NCBI GenBank assembly: GCA_947471745.1
Contig: CANJKZ010001036.1
Span: forward strand, 861,001 to 925,000
Direction: 5' to 3'
DNA length: 64,000 nucleotides
DNA from: Closterium sp. Naga37s-1
Lineage: Eukaryota > Streptophyta > Zygnematophyceae > Desmidiales > Closteriaceae
Part shown: positions 1-10,749 of the stretch, in pieces
How the letters are laid out: each line of letters opens with the position of its first letter
Numbering within the stretch: position 1 is the stretch's first letter
Made by a program: the position numbers and the translations under genes
The notes under the pieces: generated by a model
What the model was told of the DNA's origin: nothing
The model's input: the letters and a program-made list of their open reading frames with translations, nothing else
Database searches by the model: none

Positions 1-2
1 CC

Positions 3-1905
3 GCCATGTACTCCGGAGGGAGTTCCGGAAAGAAGTCAAAGTGGAGCAAGGGTTCGACGAAGAAATCGTCCGGTGGGAGCGAGCATCGCGGCAAGTGTCA
101 CTATTGCCGCAAACCGGGACACTTTTGGCGTGAGTGTCGAACGCGGCCGAGCGATTGGACTCCATCGATGGCGCGGGACCAAGACGGCAACGCGCACACG
201 GCATCCTGCGAGGCGGATGATACAAGGGAGTCGCTCGTGTTAGTGGCCGGCAACGGGAACAAAGCTCGAAGCGACGCATGGTTCCTCGATACCGGCGCAA
301 CGCAACACATGACGCACTCGGCGTCGCTCCTCAACAACATTGGTGCTCCGGGAGACGTCACGAGCATCGTGTTCGGAAACAACGAATCGCTACCGGTGGT
401 TGGAGTTGGGAGTACGCGCCTCATCGTCGATAGCGGACCGGTGGACGTCACGAACGTGCTTCACGTCCCGGGGGTGAAGGTGAACCTTCTATCCGTCCCG
501 CAACTTGCGAAGAAGGGCGTGATCGCCACCATCGACGGTGCGAATATGAACCTCTTTTGGAAGGGGGAGCAATTCGCGCAAGGTGTTCTCAATGGAGATA
601 TCTACCAACTCAAGATGTACCCGAGAGCGGCTTCATCCAACGTGGCGCAAGGTTCCAAGGCGACTCTCAAGGCGTGGCATAATCGACTTGCGCACGCCAA
701 TTACGACTCGGTCAAGGAGTTGGCAAACAAAGGACTTGCGAAGGGAGTCGACGTGGTCGCCGGCGACGACGAGACGGGCGTGTGCGCGGCGTGTGTCGAA
801 GGAAAAATGGCTCGGAAGCCATTTGGTAGCCGAACGTCACCCCTCGCTAAGGACCTGCTTGCGCTTGTTCACATGGACGTGTGTGGTGATGCTCGACAAC
901 GCGACGCGGATGTGTTGGACCCGACTCTTGGAGGCTAAGGGCGACGCGGCCAAGGCAATACAAGAGTGGGCGCTCGAAGTTTGCAACGACGACAAGAAGC
1001 GGATCAAGGTTATTCGTACCGATGGTGGTGGCGAATTCGTGAACAACGAGCTTGCGAAATGGATGAAGAGCAAGGGCATCAAGCACGATGTCACAACACC
1101 CTACACACCCCAACAAAATGGAGCGGCGGAGCGGCTTAATCGCACATTTGTGGAAGCCGTTCGTTCACTTCTTCAACACTCCAAGCTTGGGAGCGAGTGG
1201 TGGGGTGAGGCGAGTTCGCTAGCGGCGTGGATTCGCAACCGTTTGCCGACGAAGGTGCTCCCGGGAACGACTCCGTTCGAAGCATGGAGCGGAACGAAGC
1301 CGAACCTATCACGCCTACGCACCTTTGGGTGCCTTTGCTACTACCATGTACCGGATCCCCTTCGCCACAAGTTACAACCGAAGGCTCGTGCGGCGATCTA
1401 CTTGGGAATTGCGGGGAACGAGCGTGCGTGGCGAGTGTGGGACTTGAGCGACAAGCGCGTTGTCACGTCTCGAGACGTGGTCTTCGATGAAGACAAGTTC
1501 CCGTCAAAGGAAAAACCCACTCAACAACTCACCTTCATCCTTCCGGCACGAGAGGAGGTTGAAGAGAGTGAGGTTCCATCTCAAGTGGAGAAAGAAGCCG
1601 AAGATGGAGGGGGAGAGAACAACGAGGAGAGCGTTGATGATGTTGTGGAGGTGACACCAACCGAGATGGCAACTACCTCCACACCTTCCTCCTTACCATT
1701 GGCCTTGGCTCGCGAGCGTCGTGAGGTTCGTCCTCCCTCCAAGTACAACGACTACGCTACGGTAGCCGTTGGGGAGACGGATAAAGGGGGCGCGGCATTT
1801 TGCTTCGCAACCAAGGGTGATGATAAACACGGGGAATCTCTCATGGAACCACCCCCTAAAGATCCATCCTGTGCATGCTATGAGCATGTTGGTTTGCACA
1901 CCTAG
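3..1905 (+). pseudogene. Copia-1 gag-pol remnant (zinc knuckle, protease, integrase; RT lost)
   Basis: The frame is open from the window edge to 938. It shows a canonical C-x2-C-x4-H-x4-C knuckle (CHYCRKPGHFWREC, from about 93), the protease site DTGATQH (about 288) and the pre-integrase H-H-C-C region (HNRLAHAN to CAACVEG, about 680-800). The first integrase Asp (HMDVCG) is at about 875. Immediately afterwards the reading frame changes: the next integrase strand (MLDNATRM) is read in frame 1, so a small frame-shifting deletion lies near 878-890. The second Asp (RTDGGGEF) and Glu (NGAAERLN) follow in frame 1. After the DVVFDEDKF segment an acidic linker ends at a stop at 1905 with no RT/RNase H, implying a deletion of roughly 2 kb by comparison with the family. 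Not functional. Confidence 0.88.
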
Positions 1906-1917
1906 TGGGTTGGGTGC

Positions 1918-1926
1918 AAGGGGGAG
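1918..1926 (+). other. Polypurine tract of Copia-1
   Basis: AAGGGGGAG directly precedes TGTTGGAG, the start of the LTR. This is the usual position and composition of a plus-strand primer in plant Copia elements. Confidence 0.85.
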
Positions 1927-2474
1927 TGTTGGAGGTGGCGTGTGTTGGAAGCAAGGTGGTGGTGGGGCGATTGATATGCCCCCAACCCACCTAATGTGTT
2001 GCTTCTGAATGTGTTCACTGCAGGTCTCGAGAAGGTGCAGGTTGACTTCGAGAGACTTGCATTTCGGTGCCACATGGCAGCACAAGAAGAATCGAGACTC
2101 GGGAAGAATTCGATTCGGTGAAATTCGAGAGTCGAATTTCACCCCTTCGAAATGTTACTCGAACATTCGAGTGTACCGCGGTTCGAGGTTACTTGTGCGA
2201 CTCGATGTTTGTTGCATGCTATAAATCTGTTTGCTTTGTATTGCATGCTTTATACTGGAAAACGTGAATCACTTTGTACACGGTGCATTCGACAACAAAT
2301 TCCAGAGAGTTTCCAATCCTTCAACATAGAGCATAGCTTTCACGTTAGTAGCCATATCTCGCTCGATACTTAGGCGATCGAGGTGATCTACGGCTCGTTG
2401 GAAAGCTAACAGAGTGCTCTACCGATTAGAACAATTCCCAGTTCCTGCAAAGTAGAGGAGAGTCCTTTACAACA
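1927..2474 (+). repeat. 3' LTR of Copia-1 (548 bp, TG...CA)
   Basis: It starts TGTTGGAGG and ends CTTTACAACA. The same sequence occurs in reverse at 11367-11925 as a solo LTR, which independently fixes both ends. A TATA box (TATAAAT, 2220-2226) is the likely promoter. The segment around 2375-2470 (lysine-type stop-rich, no ORF) is conserved with the solo copy. No coding sequence is seen inside. Confidence 0.9.
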
Positions 2475-3024
2475 GTAACCCGCTCGGCGAGTTCTGCGGG
2501 GGCACGCGAATGTCGTCGAGGTCGCCATGGCAAAGGCGACTTCGGGTTGGTATCCCGAAGTCGATATGGCTCGTCAGGCGCAGACAACAGCCGACGAACG
2601 CACAACGGTGCAAGTCGGGCCAATCGTCTGCGCACACCTACGAGCGAGCGCACTGCTGTCTTCTACGGGGCAACGCTGGACAGCCGCTCTGCTGCAGCGT
2701 TGGCACACCGTCGACCTGCTGTGTTGGCAGGTCGCCTTTCTGCAGTGCTGGCGCGACCCCTCTACGCAATGCTGGCAGGCTGTCGACCATGCTGTGCTGT
2801 CTGTCGACCAGGCTAGCTGCAGAGTTGCTAGGTGCCTGATGTAGTCATTGTTGTCATTGCTTGTTACACAATTCTGTAATCCCAACTTTGCTAGTGGAAA
2901 CTCTTGCCGATCTCTCCCGTGATTGTGCAAGCACTAAGGAACTAGGCAAAGCTACGATCACTCATAGTAGTTCGTGCCAACCCCTGTAGTCTAGCTCACT
3001 ACCGTTGTAGAGTGAATCTCCGCA
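2475..3024 (+). repeat. 5' LTR of Copia-2, right-hand 550 bp
   Basis: It matches 10200-10749 end to end without a length change. It ends ...TCTCCGCA and is followed by TGG, the start of a primer binding site. The break at 2475 coincides exactly with the end of the Copia-1 LTR, showing insertion of Copia-1 at the target GTAAC. Plus-strand ORFs inside (2510-2844) are LTR sequence. Confidence 0.88.
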
Positions 3025-3041
3025 TGGTGCGGTGAGCGTGG
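3025..3041 (+). other. Putative primer binding site of Copia-2
   Basis: TGGTGCGGTGAGCGTGG follows the LTR end CA directly and begins with TGG, the complement of a tRNA CCA end. It does not match initiator-Met tRNA (TGGTATCAGAGC), so the primer tRNA is either different or the site has decayed. Confidence 0.55.
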
Positions 3042-3124
3042 ACAACCCCGCAGATTACCTTCAGATAGGAGCCGACTTTTGCACCTACTAAGTCGTTCGT
3101 AGGCTGGCAGCAGCGATAGTCACC

Positions 3125-4460
3125 ATGGTTGACCCCGTAACTAATGTGGGCGTAGCGGACACCATGGAGGCACGCTTGGCTGATGCGAGGAAACGCCATG
3201 CGGATGGCGAGTACGGGACGATGCCCTTGCTGATCGTGGAATTGGGCATCCGGTCGCAGTGGGCGACGGAACACCTTTCTCATCCTGATTCTCCTCGACC
3301 GGTGCGAAACGAAGGTGGCGTCAACGAAGAGGTCGACGGCGATGCACGAGTCAGCGGCAACGGTGACATGAAACAGAGAGGAGTGATCAAGGTCAACGGT
3401 GGCGTCGACAGGAGTCAGGCGCAAGTGCATCGGTCAACGGCGACTGCAGGCAGCTCGTGAGCCGACGACGATGGTCGACGTCGCTCTCCTCTACGAAGCG
3501 GTGGTGGGCTCTCGGCGACTACGCATGTGTCAGCGGGCGGGATTGCACCGTCGTATGGCTACTTCAAGTTCTCGCCGGACCGAATTACCGTCGCACCGCT
3601 GCAAGGTCGACGGGACCTCATCACCTGGAGGGAGTCGAGAGAACCTCAGCTGGAGGTTGCCGGGCTGAAGGGCTTCGCCAACGGCACAGTGCCAATTCCG
3701 CCCGTGGACGATGTCGAGCTACGCGGGGAGTTTCGTGCGGCTCACTTGCTCACCTTCATGGTCATTCGAGGTGCTGCTCGCCGGTGGTGCAGCTGGCGCT
3801 CAGGAGCTGTCGAGAGCGACTGGATGCTGGTCACTAGGCATGGCACTTCATCCTGTCGATGTACCAGGTCAGGGACGACCTGTACATCGCACAGCTAGAG
3901 GAGAAGATGACACACATTTGGATGGACGAGCAGGAGTCGGCGACGGACTACTGCAACCGTGCTTGACGGATCCTGGCTGAGATGCGGATGGCGGGCGCCG
4001 AATACTCGACAGCGTCCTACATCTCCCATATCGTCAAGGGCCTGCCGCACGGCTATTAACGCATGAAGAGGATGATGATGGTACCCGGCACGCGTGAGTC
4101 CCTCGATGAGGACTCCATCACCAGCTACATCCTTCAAGACGAGGCGATGCAGGAGGCCGAACAGCCCACGGAGCTCCTTCCTCAGGCAAACCACGTTGCA
4201 CCGATGAAGCTGAATCAGCAGCAAGGGCATCGCAGGAAGCCAGGCAGAGGTGGTAGCGGAAGTGGGCGGTCGACGAAGGACGTCGACGAGAAGATGTCGA
4301 CGCAGGACAAGGGCCGTGGAGGTTGTGTTCGACGGCGGGAGTGCTGGATCTGACACGACCCCAACCATCTTTCCTACGAGTGTCCCAACCGCGATGACAG
4401 TGACGAGGACGACACCAAGGGAGGCCGCAGTCGATCGACCAGCCATCGCCCTCATCGAGA
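3125..4460 (+). pseudogene. Copia-2 gag, broken
   Basis: Gag-type sequence is spread over several frames. A possible start is the ATG at 3125; a segment with SPDRI...FANGTVPIPP lies at about 3570-3710; a UBN2-like stretch (QVRDDLYIAQLEEK, YCNRA, IVKGLPHGY) is read at about 3860-4060 with in-frame stops; a Gly/Ser-rich basic tail follows. The zinc knuckle at about 4340-4390 reads C-W-I-stop-x4-H-x4-C: the second Cys codon is TGA at 4351-4353. Frameshifts lie near 3460-3530 and 3770-3860. The gene cannot encode a full capsid protein. The exact start is uncertain because the 5' half is degraded. Confidence 0.7.
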
Positions 4461-4461
4461 T

Positions 4462-6119
4462 GTGAATCTGCGCAAGGAGAAGCAGACGTCGAGGAAGATG
4501 TCGTCGACGAAGGACGTCGACAACTCCAGCGGCAAGAGCCGAGGCGACGGGGAGGCGTCGTGCTCGATGGTCGGCGTAGTGGAGCCAACGGTCTCGCTGG
4601 CGCTGGAGGCTGGCGAGGACTTCCAGGCGGTGGCGGCAGCTGTGCAAGCCAACCCGATGGCGGTGCTGCTCGACAGCGGCTGCTCCCACCACCTGATGGG
4701 GACAAAGGCGGTCTTCGTCGACATGGCGCCGAGCGACGGCGTGAAGCACGTTCGTGGATTCAACGGGGCACTACAGCCTGTTGAGGGTCGCAGAACCGTC
4801 GCTCTGCAAGGGGAGGTCGGGAAGCGGGTCCTCATCCCCGACGTACTATACGTTCCGGGCGTACAGGCGAACCTGCTATCTGCTGGCCAACTGAAGGAGA
4901 GCGGAGTGCAGCTGAAGGGCAACAGCGACGAGATGCTGCTCGTCGCTGCGACCCGGGGGGTGCTCGGTCGAGCACGCTACACTGGACGTGTTCTCTGCAC
5001 CGACCTTCGCCCCTGCTCGACGTGGTCGCAGTCGACCGAGGTAGTGGCTCTGCGGACGATCGTCTCGGCGACGAAGTCAACCCCTGACCGGTTGCATGCG
5101 AGGCTCGCGCACGTCAGCGTCGATACGATCAAGAGCTCGGTGAAGCATGTAGTTGCTACTGGGCTCGACATCACTCCGTCGACCAGAGCAGACCTGCCGT
5201 GTGTCTCGTGCGTCGGAGGAAAGCTGGCGCGTCACACCTTCCCCGACAAAGGCTCGGACGCCGAGGAGGCATTGGCTATCGTGCACATTGACTTGTGCGG
5301 ACCATTTTGGGTTGCTGCTAAGGATGGCAGCTTACACTTTATGCTGCTGAAGGATCGCCACACTTGATTTGTGTGGGTGATGCAAGTCGCTAAGAAGAGT
5401 GACGTGCTGCGGGAGTTCCAGAAGTGGCTGGTGCTGGTGGAACGGCAGGCGAAGAATTCAGTTTTGATGCTCCGCTCGGACCGGGGAGGGGAGTTCCTCG
5501 GGAAGGAGTTCACCGACTTCGTCGACGGCAAGGGCATCGTCCACAACCTGACGTGCCCTTACACTCCGCAGCAGAACGGCATGGCTGAGCGGGAGATGCG
5601 CACAGCCGTTGAGTCCGTGAGGACAACACCACTGGTGGCACCTCGCCCTACGACAAGCTGTGTGGGTGCGCAACTGCTTGGAGCGGTCAACGACGCCGCC
5701 GGGGACGACTCCGTACCAGCTGCTGACTGGGAAGAAGCCCGACCACTCGCTGGCGCGGGTGTGGGGCTGCATGGTGAAGTTCATGGTTCCTGAGCAGCAG
5801 CGCGGTGGGAAGCTAGCTCCGAAAGCTCGCTGGGGGCTTCACCTGGGCGTGTCGCCGGAGAGTAAGGGCTGGGAGGTGCTCGACCTGACCGACAACAAGA
5901 TGGTCACGTCGGTGGAGGTGATCTTCTACGAGACAATGTCGTTGGAGGTGTGGAAGGCACAGTTTGGGCCGGCGTCGGGGCAGACGCAGGCACACCCGCC
6001 GACGGACACCTCGACGGCGACAATTCCCTTGCTCGCCGAAGTCGATGAGCCTTCTGATGATGATGTTGTGGAGGTTCTTCCACCTCCCCCTGTTCTTGCT
6101 CCTCCCTTCCCCATCACAG
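4462..6119 (+). pseudogene. Copia-2 pol, protease to integrase part
   Basis: One frame runs from 4462 to 5367 and contains the protease site LDSGCSHH (about 4672), the pre-integrase zinc region (ARLAHVSV to CVSCVGG) and the first integrase Asp (HIDLCGP, about 5286). A TGA at 5365-5367 replaces what is probably an Arg CGA codon. The same frame resumes at 5371 with RSDRGGEF (second Asp) and NGMAERE (Glu), then shifts near 5630-5660 to the frame that carries PYQLLTGKKP and the integrase C-terminal segment up to an acidic, Pro-rich linker. The linker is cut at 6119 by the small LTR element, and pol resumes at 7503. Confidence 0.85.
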
Positions 6120-6262
6120 TGTCAGAATGTTATATTTCTCTAGTCTGCAGTGGGGTACTCTATAGTCAGTACAGCCCTGTTAGGGTTTGCTATATGTACT
6201 CAACTGCCTGCTAGTGAAATCCTCTCTTCTCTGTTTTCATTCCTTCCTTCACTATTTTGACA
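6120..6262 (+). repeat. 5' LTR of the small element (143 bp)
   Basis: It starts TGTCAGAATG and ends ACTATTTTGACA. It differs from the copy at 7360-7502 at only a few positions, so insertion was fairly recent. Confidence 0.93.
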
Positions 6263-6313
6263 TGGTATAGAGCAGGTCGACCCTCCCTGGTCGATCCTTT
6301 GGATGGGCCCACC
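6263..6313 (+). promoter_or_regulatory. PBS and GGGCCCACC box of the small element
   Basis: TGGTATAGAGCAGG directly follows the LTR and resembles the initiator-Met PBS TGGTATCAGAGC with one base missing. The box GGGCCCACC begins 42 bases after the PBS start, as in the coding elements of the lineage. Confidence 0.75.
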
Positions 6314-6319
6314 CGATGC

Positions 6320-7350
6320 TTCCGCTGCTGTACTGCCTGTCGCGCGCCCCGGGCGCGCGACGTTTTCTACCTGCCGCGCGCTTGTGGCGTGCGGCGGTTT
6401 TCTGCCCGTCGCGCCGCCCTGCTGGCCGCGTGTCGCCCTGCCCTGCCCGTCGTGCGCCCCGTGGCACGCGACGGTGCCCTGCCCGTCGCGCGCCCCGAGG
6501 TGTGCGGCGGTTTCGTTGTTCGTCGCGGCACCCTCGAGGGCTCGCGCGCGGCCCCCTCCCGTCGCCCGTCGTGGCGCCCTCGGGGGCCCGCGCGCGGCCC
6601 CCCTCCCGTCGCCCGTCGTGGTGCCCTCGGGGGCCCGCGCGGCCCCCACTTCCGTCACCCGACGAGGCGCCCTCGGGGGCCCGCGCGCTGCCCCTTCTGC
6701 AGCTCGCGAACCGCCCCTGCAGCCCGCGAGCCACCCCTGCAGCCCGCGTGCCGCCCCTGCAGCCCGCGAGCCGCCCCTGCCGCCTCCTGTCATCGTGCAA
6801 CTACAAGGTGGCGGGTATGGGGGTGGCGGGTGTGTGAGTCGTCCCCTGCTCCTCCTCCTCCTCCGTCTCCCACTGCTGCAGCTGCCACTGAGGGGGGTGG
6901 ATGTGTGGGAGCCGAGGGAGTGGCGCTAGGAGGGTGACACGCGATTGGAGCTAGGGGTGCAGCAGGGGGTGTGTGAAAAGGGGGTGGGACAGTTGGGGGA
7001 GGTTGAGTGGAGGCAGCCGTCGTGTCGTTAGCAGCGCCAGTAGTCCGGGGCTCTGCTTCTGGTAGCTCAGAGAGCCTGCTGCGCCTGTCGCCCGTGGGTC
7101 CGTTGCTCCTGCCGCTCAGAGTTAGCCGCAGAGCCAGTTACTCCTGTAGTCCGGGGCTCTGCTCCGGTAGCCACCGTGCGCGCCGCTCCTGTTGCCCGTG
7201 TGTCTGCGGCTTCACCCGTCGCCTCCTATCTCCTCTCCTCTCACAGTCCCTCCTCCTCCTCACTTGCCCTCTGTGACTGCTTCTAGCTTTGCTTGTGTCT
7301 TTGAACTATTCTATGACTGCTTGCTGTGCTGATTATACCCCACTTTGACT
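6320..7350 (+). other. Non-coding interior of the small element
   Basis: 6340-6790 is a C-rich tract of degenerate repeats around CGTCGCGCGCCC and GCCCTCGGGGGCCCGCGCG, ending in repeats of CTGCAGCCCGCGAGCCGCCC. 6800-7350 is mixed, partly G-rich sequence without a recognisable domain. ORFs here encode only Arg/Ala/Pro-rich low-complexity peptides. Confidence 0.75.
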
Positions 7351-7359
7351 ATGGGGGTG

Positions 7360-7502
7360 TGTCAGAATGTTATATTTCTCTAGTCTGCAATGGGGTACTC
7401 TATAGTGAGTACAGCCCTGTTAGGGTTTGCTATATGTACTCAACTGCCTGCTAGTGAAATCCTCTCTTCTCTGTTTTCATTCCTTCCTTCACTATTCTGA
7501 CA
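7360..7502 (+). repeat. 3' LTR of the small element (143 bp)
   Basis: It is preceded by a CCCCA...TGGGG hairpin holding the PPT and followed by the TSD CACAG at 7503-7507. Confidence 0.93.
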
Positions 7503-9671
7503 CACAGCTCGGCCTGTGTTGACATCTGTGTCGACCACCGGCCATGAGGGGAGCCTTGAGGCGTCGCCTGTGGCGCCGGCCAGTGGCATCGCCGGCGGTC
7601 GACAAGGCGCCAAGCTCGTTGACCAGGATGGGAAGCCGCCGACGACAGGGGAGCACCAGACAGGAGAACCGGTCGAACAGGAGGTAGCAGCAGGGGTGCA
7701 GTCGATAGGGGAGCAGCAGACGGAGCACTCGAAAGGGGAGCTGTCGAAGTTAGCAGGAGGTAAGCAGCTGGTTGAAGACTTGGCCATCGACGACGAAGGG
7801 GAGCTATCAGCAGGAGACGAGTCCACCGACAGCGACGTGGTGGAGGTGCCGATCATGAAGCCTGAGCTGCGATGCACAGGTCGAGCTCGACGGCCGCCGG
7901 AGCGGCTGAGCTTCCACGCCTGCTTACTGCCAGCTGCCTTCACTGCTGTGTACGACGAGGTCGACGATGACCGTTTGTACGACGACGCCGAGGAGGATGA
8001 AGAACTGCCGGAGCTCGACCCCGACGTGCAAGCCGACCCTGAACACCCCTGGGACATCGCCACGATGACAGTGAAGGAGGCGATGGCGAGCTGGAAAGGC
8101 GAGGCGGTGAAGGCCGCCATGGAAGAAGAGATCCGCAGCCTCATCGGCATGGGCACTTGGGAGCTGGTTGAACGCCCACGTGGGGTGAACATCATGAAGA
8201 ACCGGTGGGTGCTGACGACCAAGTACCGCATCGACGACACCGTCGAGCGCGAGAAGGCGAGGCTGGTCGTGAAGGGCTTCACGCAGGTCTGCGGTGCCGA
8301 CTACGACGAGACGTACTCACCAATGAGCAGCTACGTCACGCTAAGGATCTTCCTCAGCATCGTCGCCATCCTCGACCTCAACCTGATGCAGCTCGACATG
8401 AAGAACCCTTTCTTGCAAAGCAAGCTCAACAGGGTGCTCTACATGTACCAGCCGGACTACTTCGACGACGGGACCGGCCGGGTGTGTAAGCTGCTGAAGA
8501 GCCTCTACGGGCTGAAGCAGTCGCCGTTGCTGTGGTATAGGGCACTCGACGGTGTGCTGGTGAGCACTGGCTGGAAGAAGAGCTAGGTCGACGAGGCGCT
8601 CTACTTCAAGGCCAGCGACGACGGAGTGACCTGCTGGGTGCTGGTCTACGTCGACGACTTGCTCGCCGCCAGCAGCAGCCTCGCGATGCTGAAGGCGCTA
8701 AAGGAGCTGCTGGAGGCTGCCTTCGAGCTGCACGAGATTTCGCCGGTCGTTAAGTACCTCGGGCTAGAGATCGTGTGCGACAGGCCAGTGAGGAAGCTGT
8801 GGCTTCACCAGCAGGGCTACGCCGACAAGCTGCGCAGGCGCTTCATCGACGAGGAGCAGGGCGGTCGATTCCCGAAGACGCCGGTCTCAGTCGATGCCTA
8901 TGCAGAGGTGACATTCGACGACGAGGAGGTGCAGGAGCACGAGGAGGAGGAGTACCAGCAGAAGGTTGGCTGCCGCTCCCCAGCTCGCTGCAGTTCGTGG
9001 CGAAAATGACAAGGCCGGACATCGCGTTCGCCTGCAGCGAGCTGGGGAGCGGCCTCACGGTGAGGGGCGACCAGCATTGGCGCAAGGCCGACCGCTGCCT
9101 CGCCTACCTCGCTGACACCCGCAACACCGCCCTGGAATTCGGCGGTGGACCAGAATCGCTGGAGCTGATCGGCTACTTGGACGCCGATGACGCGGGCGAC
9201 AAGCAGTACCAGACAAGCCCGGGAGGCTACGTGTTCGTCTACGGAGGGGCCGCCGTCTCCTGGTCGACCTTGCGCATCAAGTGCGCGACATTGTCATCGA
9301 CAGAGTCGGAGTACGTGGCGGCCACGGATGAAGGCAAGGAGGGACGCCGACTTCGTTTCCTTCTCGCTGAATTCAAGCTACTCGACGCCGGGAAGCCGAC
9401 CATCCTCCGCGTCGACAACAAGTCGGCAATTACGGTTGCTGAGGGCTTGGGGCTGACGGACAACCTCAAGCACATGGAGCGAAGCTATGCATGGCTGCAG
9501 CACATGGTGAGGCGCGGGAAGTTCACACTGAAGTACATCCCGACCACCGAGCAGCCAGCAGACTTCATGACGAAGGCGCTTCATTTTCCGGCTTTCAACC
9601 AGTGCTCTGTCGCCATCGGCCAAGTTCGTCTGGCCGAAGTTGGCGACGGCGATGATGATGTGCAGCAGTAG
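7503..9671 (+). pseudogene. Copia-2 pol, RT and RNase H part
   Basis: The acidic linker continues after the small element (to about 8060). RT follows: ARLVVKGFTQ (about 8262), QLDMKNPFLQ, LKSLYGLKQSP (about 8495), a TAG at 8584-8586, then VYVDDLLAA with the catalytic YVDD (about 8648). A frameshift at about 8965-9005 moves the frame to FVAKMTRPDIAFACSELG. RNase H shows the acidic residues of GYLDADDAGD, SSTESEY and RVDNKSA, and ends ...DDDVQQ at the stop 9671. The gene has a stop and a frameshift and is not functional as it stands, although most of the domain sequence is preserved. Confidence 0.88.
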
Positions 9672-9817
9672 ATGCCGTGCCCTTCTGCACGGCTGGTGCG
9701 GTGACGTCGTGCTGTGTGTGGGGTGCACGCCGAGGACAAGTTTTCTCCGTGGAGTACTACCGTGTGGGCTGGAGGCCCAAGCGTGAGCGCGGCAGGGGAG
9801 TGCTAATGGGAATGGAG
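9672..9817 (+). other. 3' untranslated region and PPT of Copia-2
   Basis: 146 bases without coding signal lead to the purine-rich GGCAGGGGAG (9791-9800). The PPT could end at 9800, with an LTR starting TGCTAATGGG at 9801, or at the second GGAG (9814-9817) before TGTTGGACCC. The 5' LTR start is outside the window, so the two cannot be told apart. Confidence 0.6.
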
Positions 9818-10749
9818 TGTTGGACCCGCCCTCGCTTGGGCAACGCCGATGACTTGGTCGGATGTACGGGAGTAGCAGCCGACCGTTTACAGTGGGAGAG
9901 CTACTCGACATGCTTCGTCAAGCTGCACTGGACCACTGTAATGTTGCTGTCGACCAGGGTGCTTGACAGCTACAACTGGCTGGCCTGGGCGACGGGTGTG
10001 CCGTCGACCAGGAGGAGCAGTTCGACCGGGAGGTCGACGGAGCATTCCGTCTACCTTACAAGTGAGTAGCGGTCGACGAGGGGAGCTCGGCGACAACAGC
10101 TGACAGTTTTGATCGACGGAAAGGGTACGTCGACCAGGGGGTTGCTCGACGGGAGCTGTGGTCGACCAGGGGCACCTGGTGGTCGTCCAGGTCGACCAGG
10201 TAACCCGCTCGGCGAGTTCTGCGGGGGCACGCGAACGTCGTCGAGGTCGCGATGGCAAAGGCGACTTCGGGTTGGTATCCCGAAGTCGATATGGGTCATC
10301 AGGCGCAGACAACAGCCGACGAACGCACAACGGTGCAAGTTGGGCCAATCGTCTGCGCACACCTATGAGCGAGCACACTGCTGTCTTCTACGAGGCAACG
10401 CTGGACAGCCGCTCTGCTGTAGCGTTGGCACACCGTCGACGTGCTGTGTTGGCAGGTCATCTTTATGCAGTGCTGGCGCGGCTCCTCTTTGCAACGCTGG
10501 CGGGCGGTCGACCATGCTGTGCTGTCGGTCGACCAGGCTAGCTGCAGAGTTGCTAGGTGCCTGATGCAGTCATTGTTGTCATTGCTTGTTAAACAATTAT
10601 GTAATCCCAACTCTGCTACTGGAAACTCTTGCCGATTTCTCCTGTGATTGTGCAAGCACTAAGGAACTAGGCAAAGCTACGATCACTCATAGTAGTTCGT
10701 GCCAACCCCCGTAGTCTAGCTCACTACCGTTGTAGAGTGAATCTCCGCA
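9818..10749 (+). repeat. 3' LTR of Copia-2 (932 bp; alternative start 9801)
   Basis: It starts TGTTGGACCC and ends TCTCCGCA. Its last 550 bp match 2475-3024. Around 9990-10200 it holds several GTCGACCAGG-type short repeats. ORFs inside are not real genes. Confidence 0.85.

Larger units (their letters stand above)
1..2474 (+). mobile_element. Copia-1: 3' part of a Ty1/copia element, deletion derivative
   Basis: The window opens inside gag-pol of a Copia element whose 5' LTR lies to the left. Domains in order are a CCHC zinc knuckle, aspartic protease, pre-integrase zinc region and integrase; then a short acidic linker leads almost directly to the PPT and a 548-bp 3' LTR, so RT and RNase H are missing. 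The sequence after 2474 (GTAAC then LTR sequence of Copia-2) shows that this element sits inside the 5' LTR of Copia-2. The right TSD would be GTAAC (2475-2479); the left one is outside the window. Confidence 0.9.
6120..7502 (+). mobile_element. Small non-autonomous LTR retrotransposon (1383 bp)
   Basis: Two 143-bp LTRs (6120-6262 and 7360-7502; TGTCAGAATG...TGACA) flank 1097 bp of internal DNA, and the whole is flanked by the 5-bp TSD CACAG (6115-6119 and 7503-7507). It has a PBS (TGGTATAGAGCAGG, 6263-6276), a GGGCCCACC box (6305-6313), a C-rich leader (about 6340-6790) and the PPT ATGGGGGTG (7351-7359). No gag, protease, integrase or RT motif is present in any frame. PBS, box, leader style, PPT and LTR ends are those of the Copia-A to E lineage, so it is probably mobilised in trans by such an element. 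It interrupts pol of Copia-2. Confidence 0.92.
2475..10749 (+). mobile_element. Copia-2: decayed Ty1/copia element, host of two insertions
   Basis: It is bounded on the right by a 932-bp LTR (9818-10749) and on the left by the last 550 bp of the same LTR (2475-3024); the missing LTR start lies left of Copia-1, which inserted into it. By hand count the two LTR copies differ at about 29 of 550 positions (about 5%), so the element is not recent. gag and pol are read on the plus strand and carry several stops and frameshifts; pol is also split by the small LTR element at 6120-7502. It belongs to a different Copia lineage from Copia-A to E (long LTR, LDSGCSHH protease). Confidence 0.88.

Noticed and set aside
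2510-2844. ORFs at 2510-2844 and 10109-10564 as small host genes
   Set aside because: Both lie in LTR copies of Copia-2, differ by stops and substitutions, and have no known domain.
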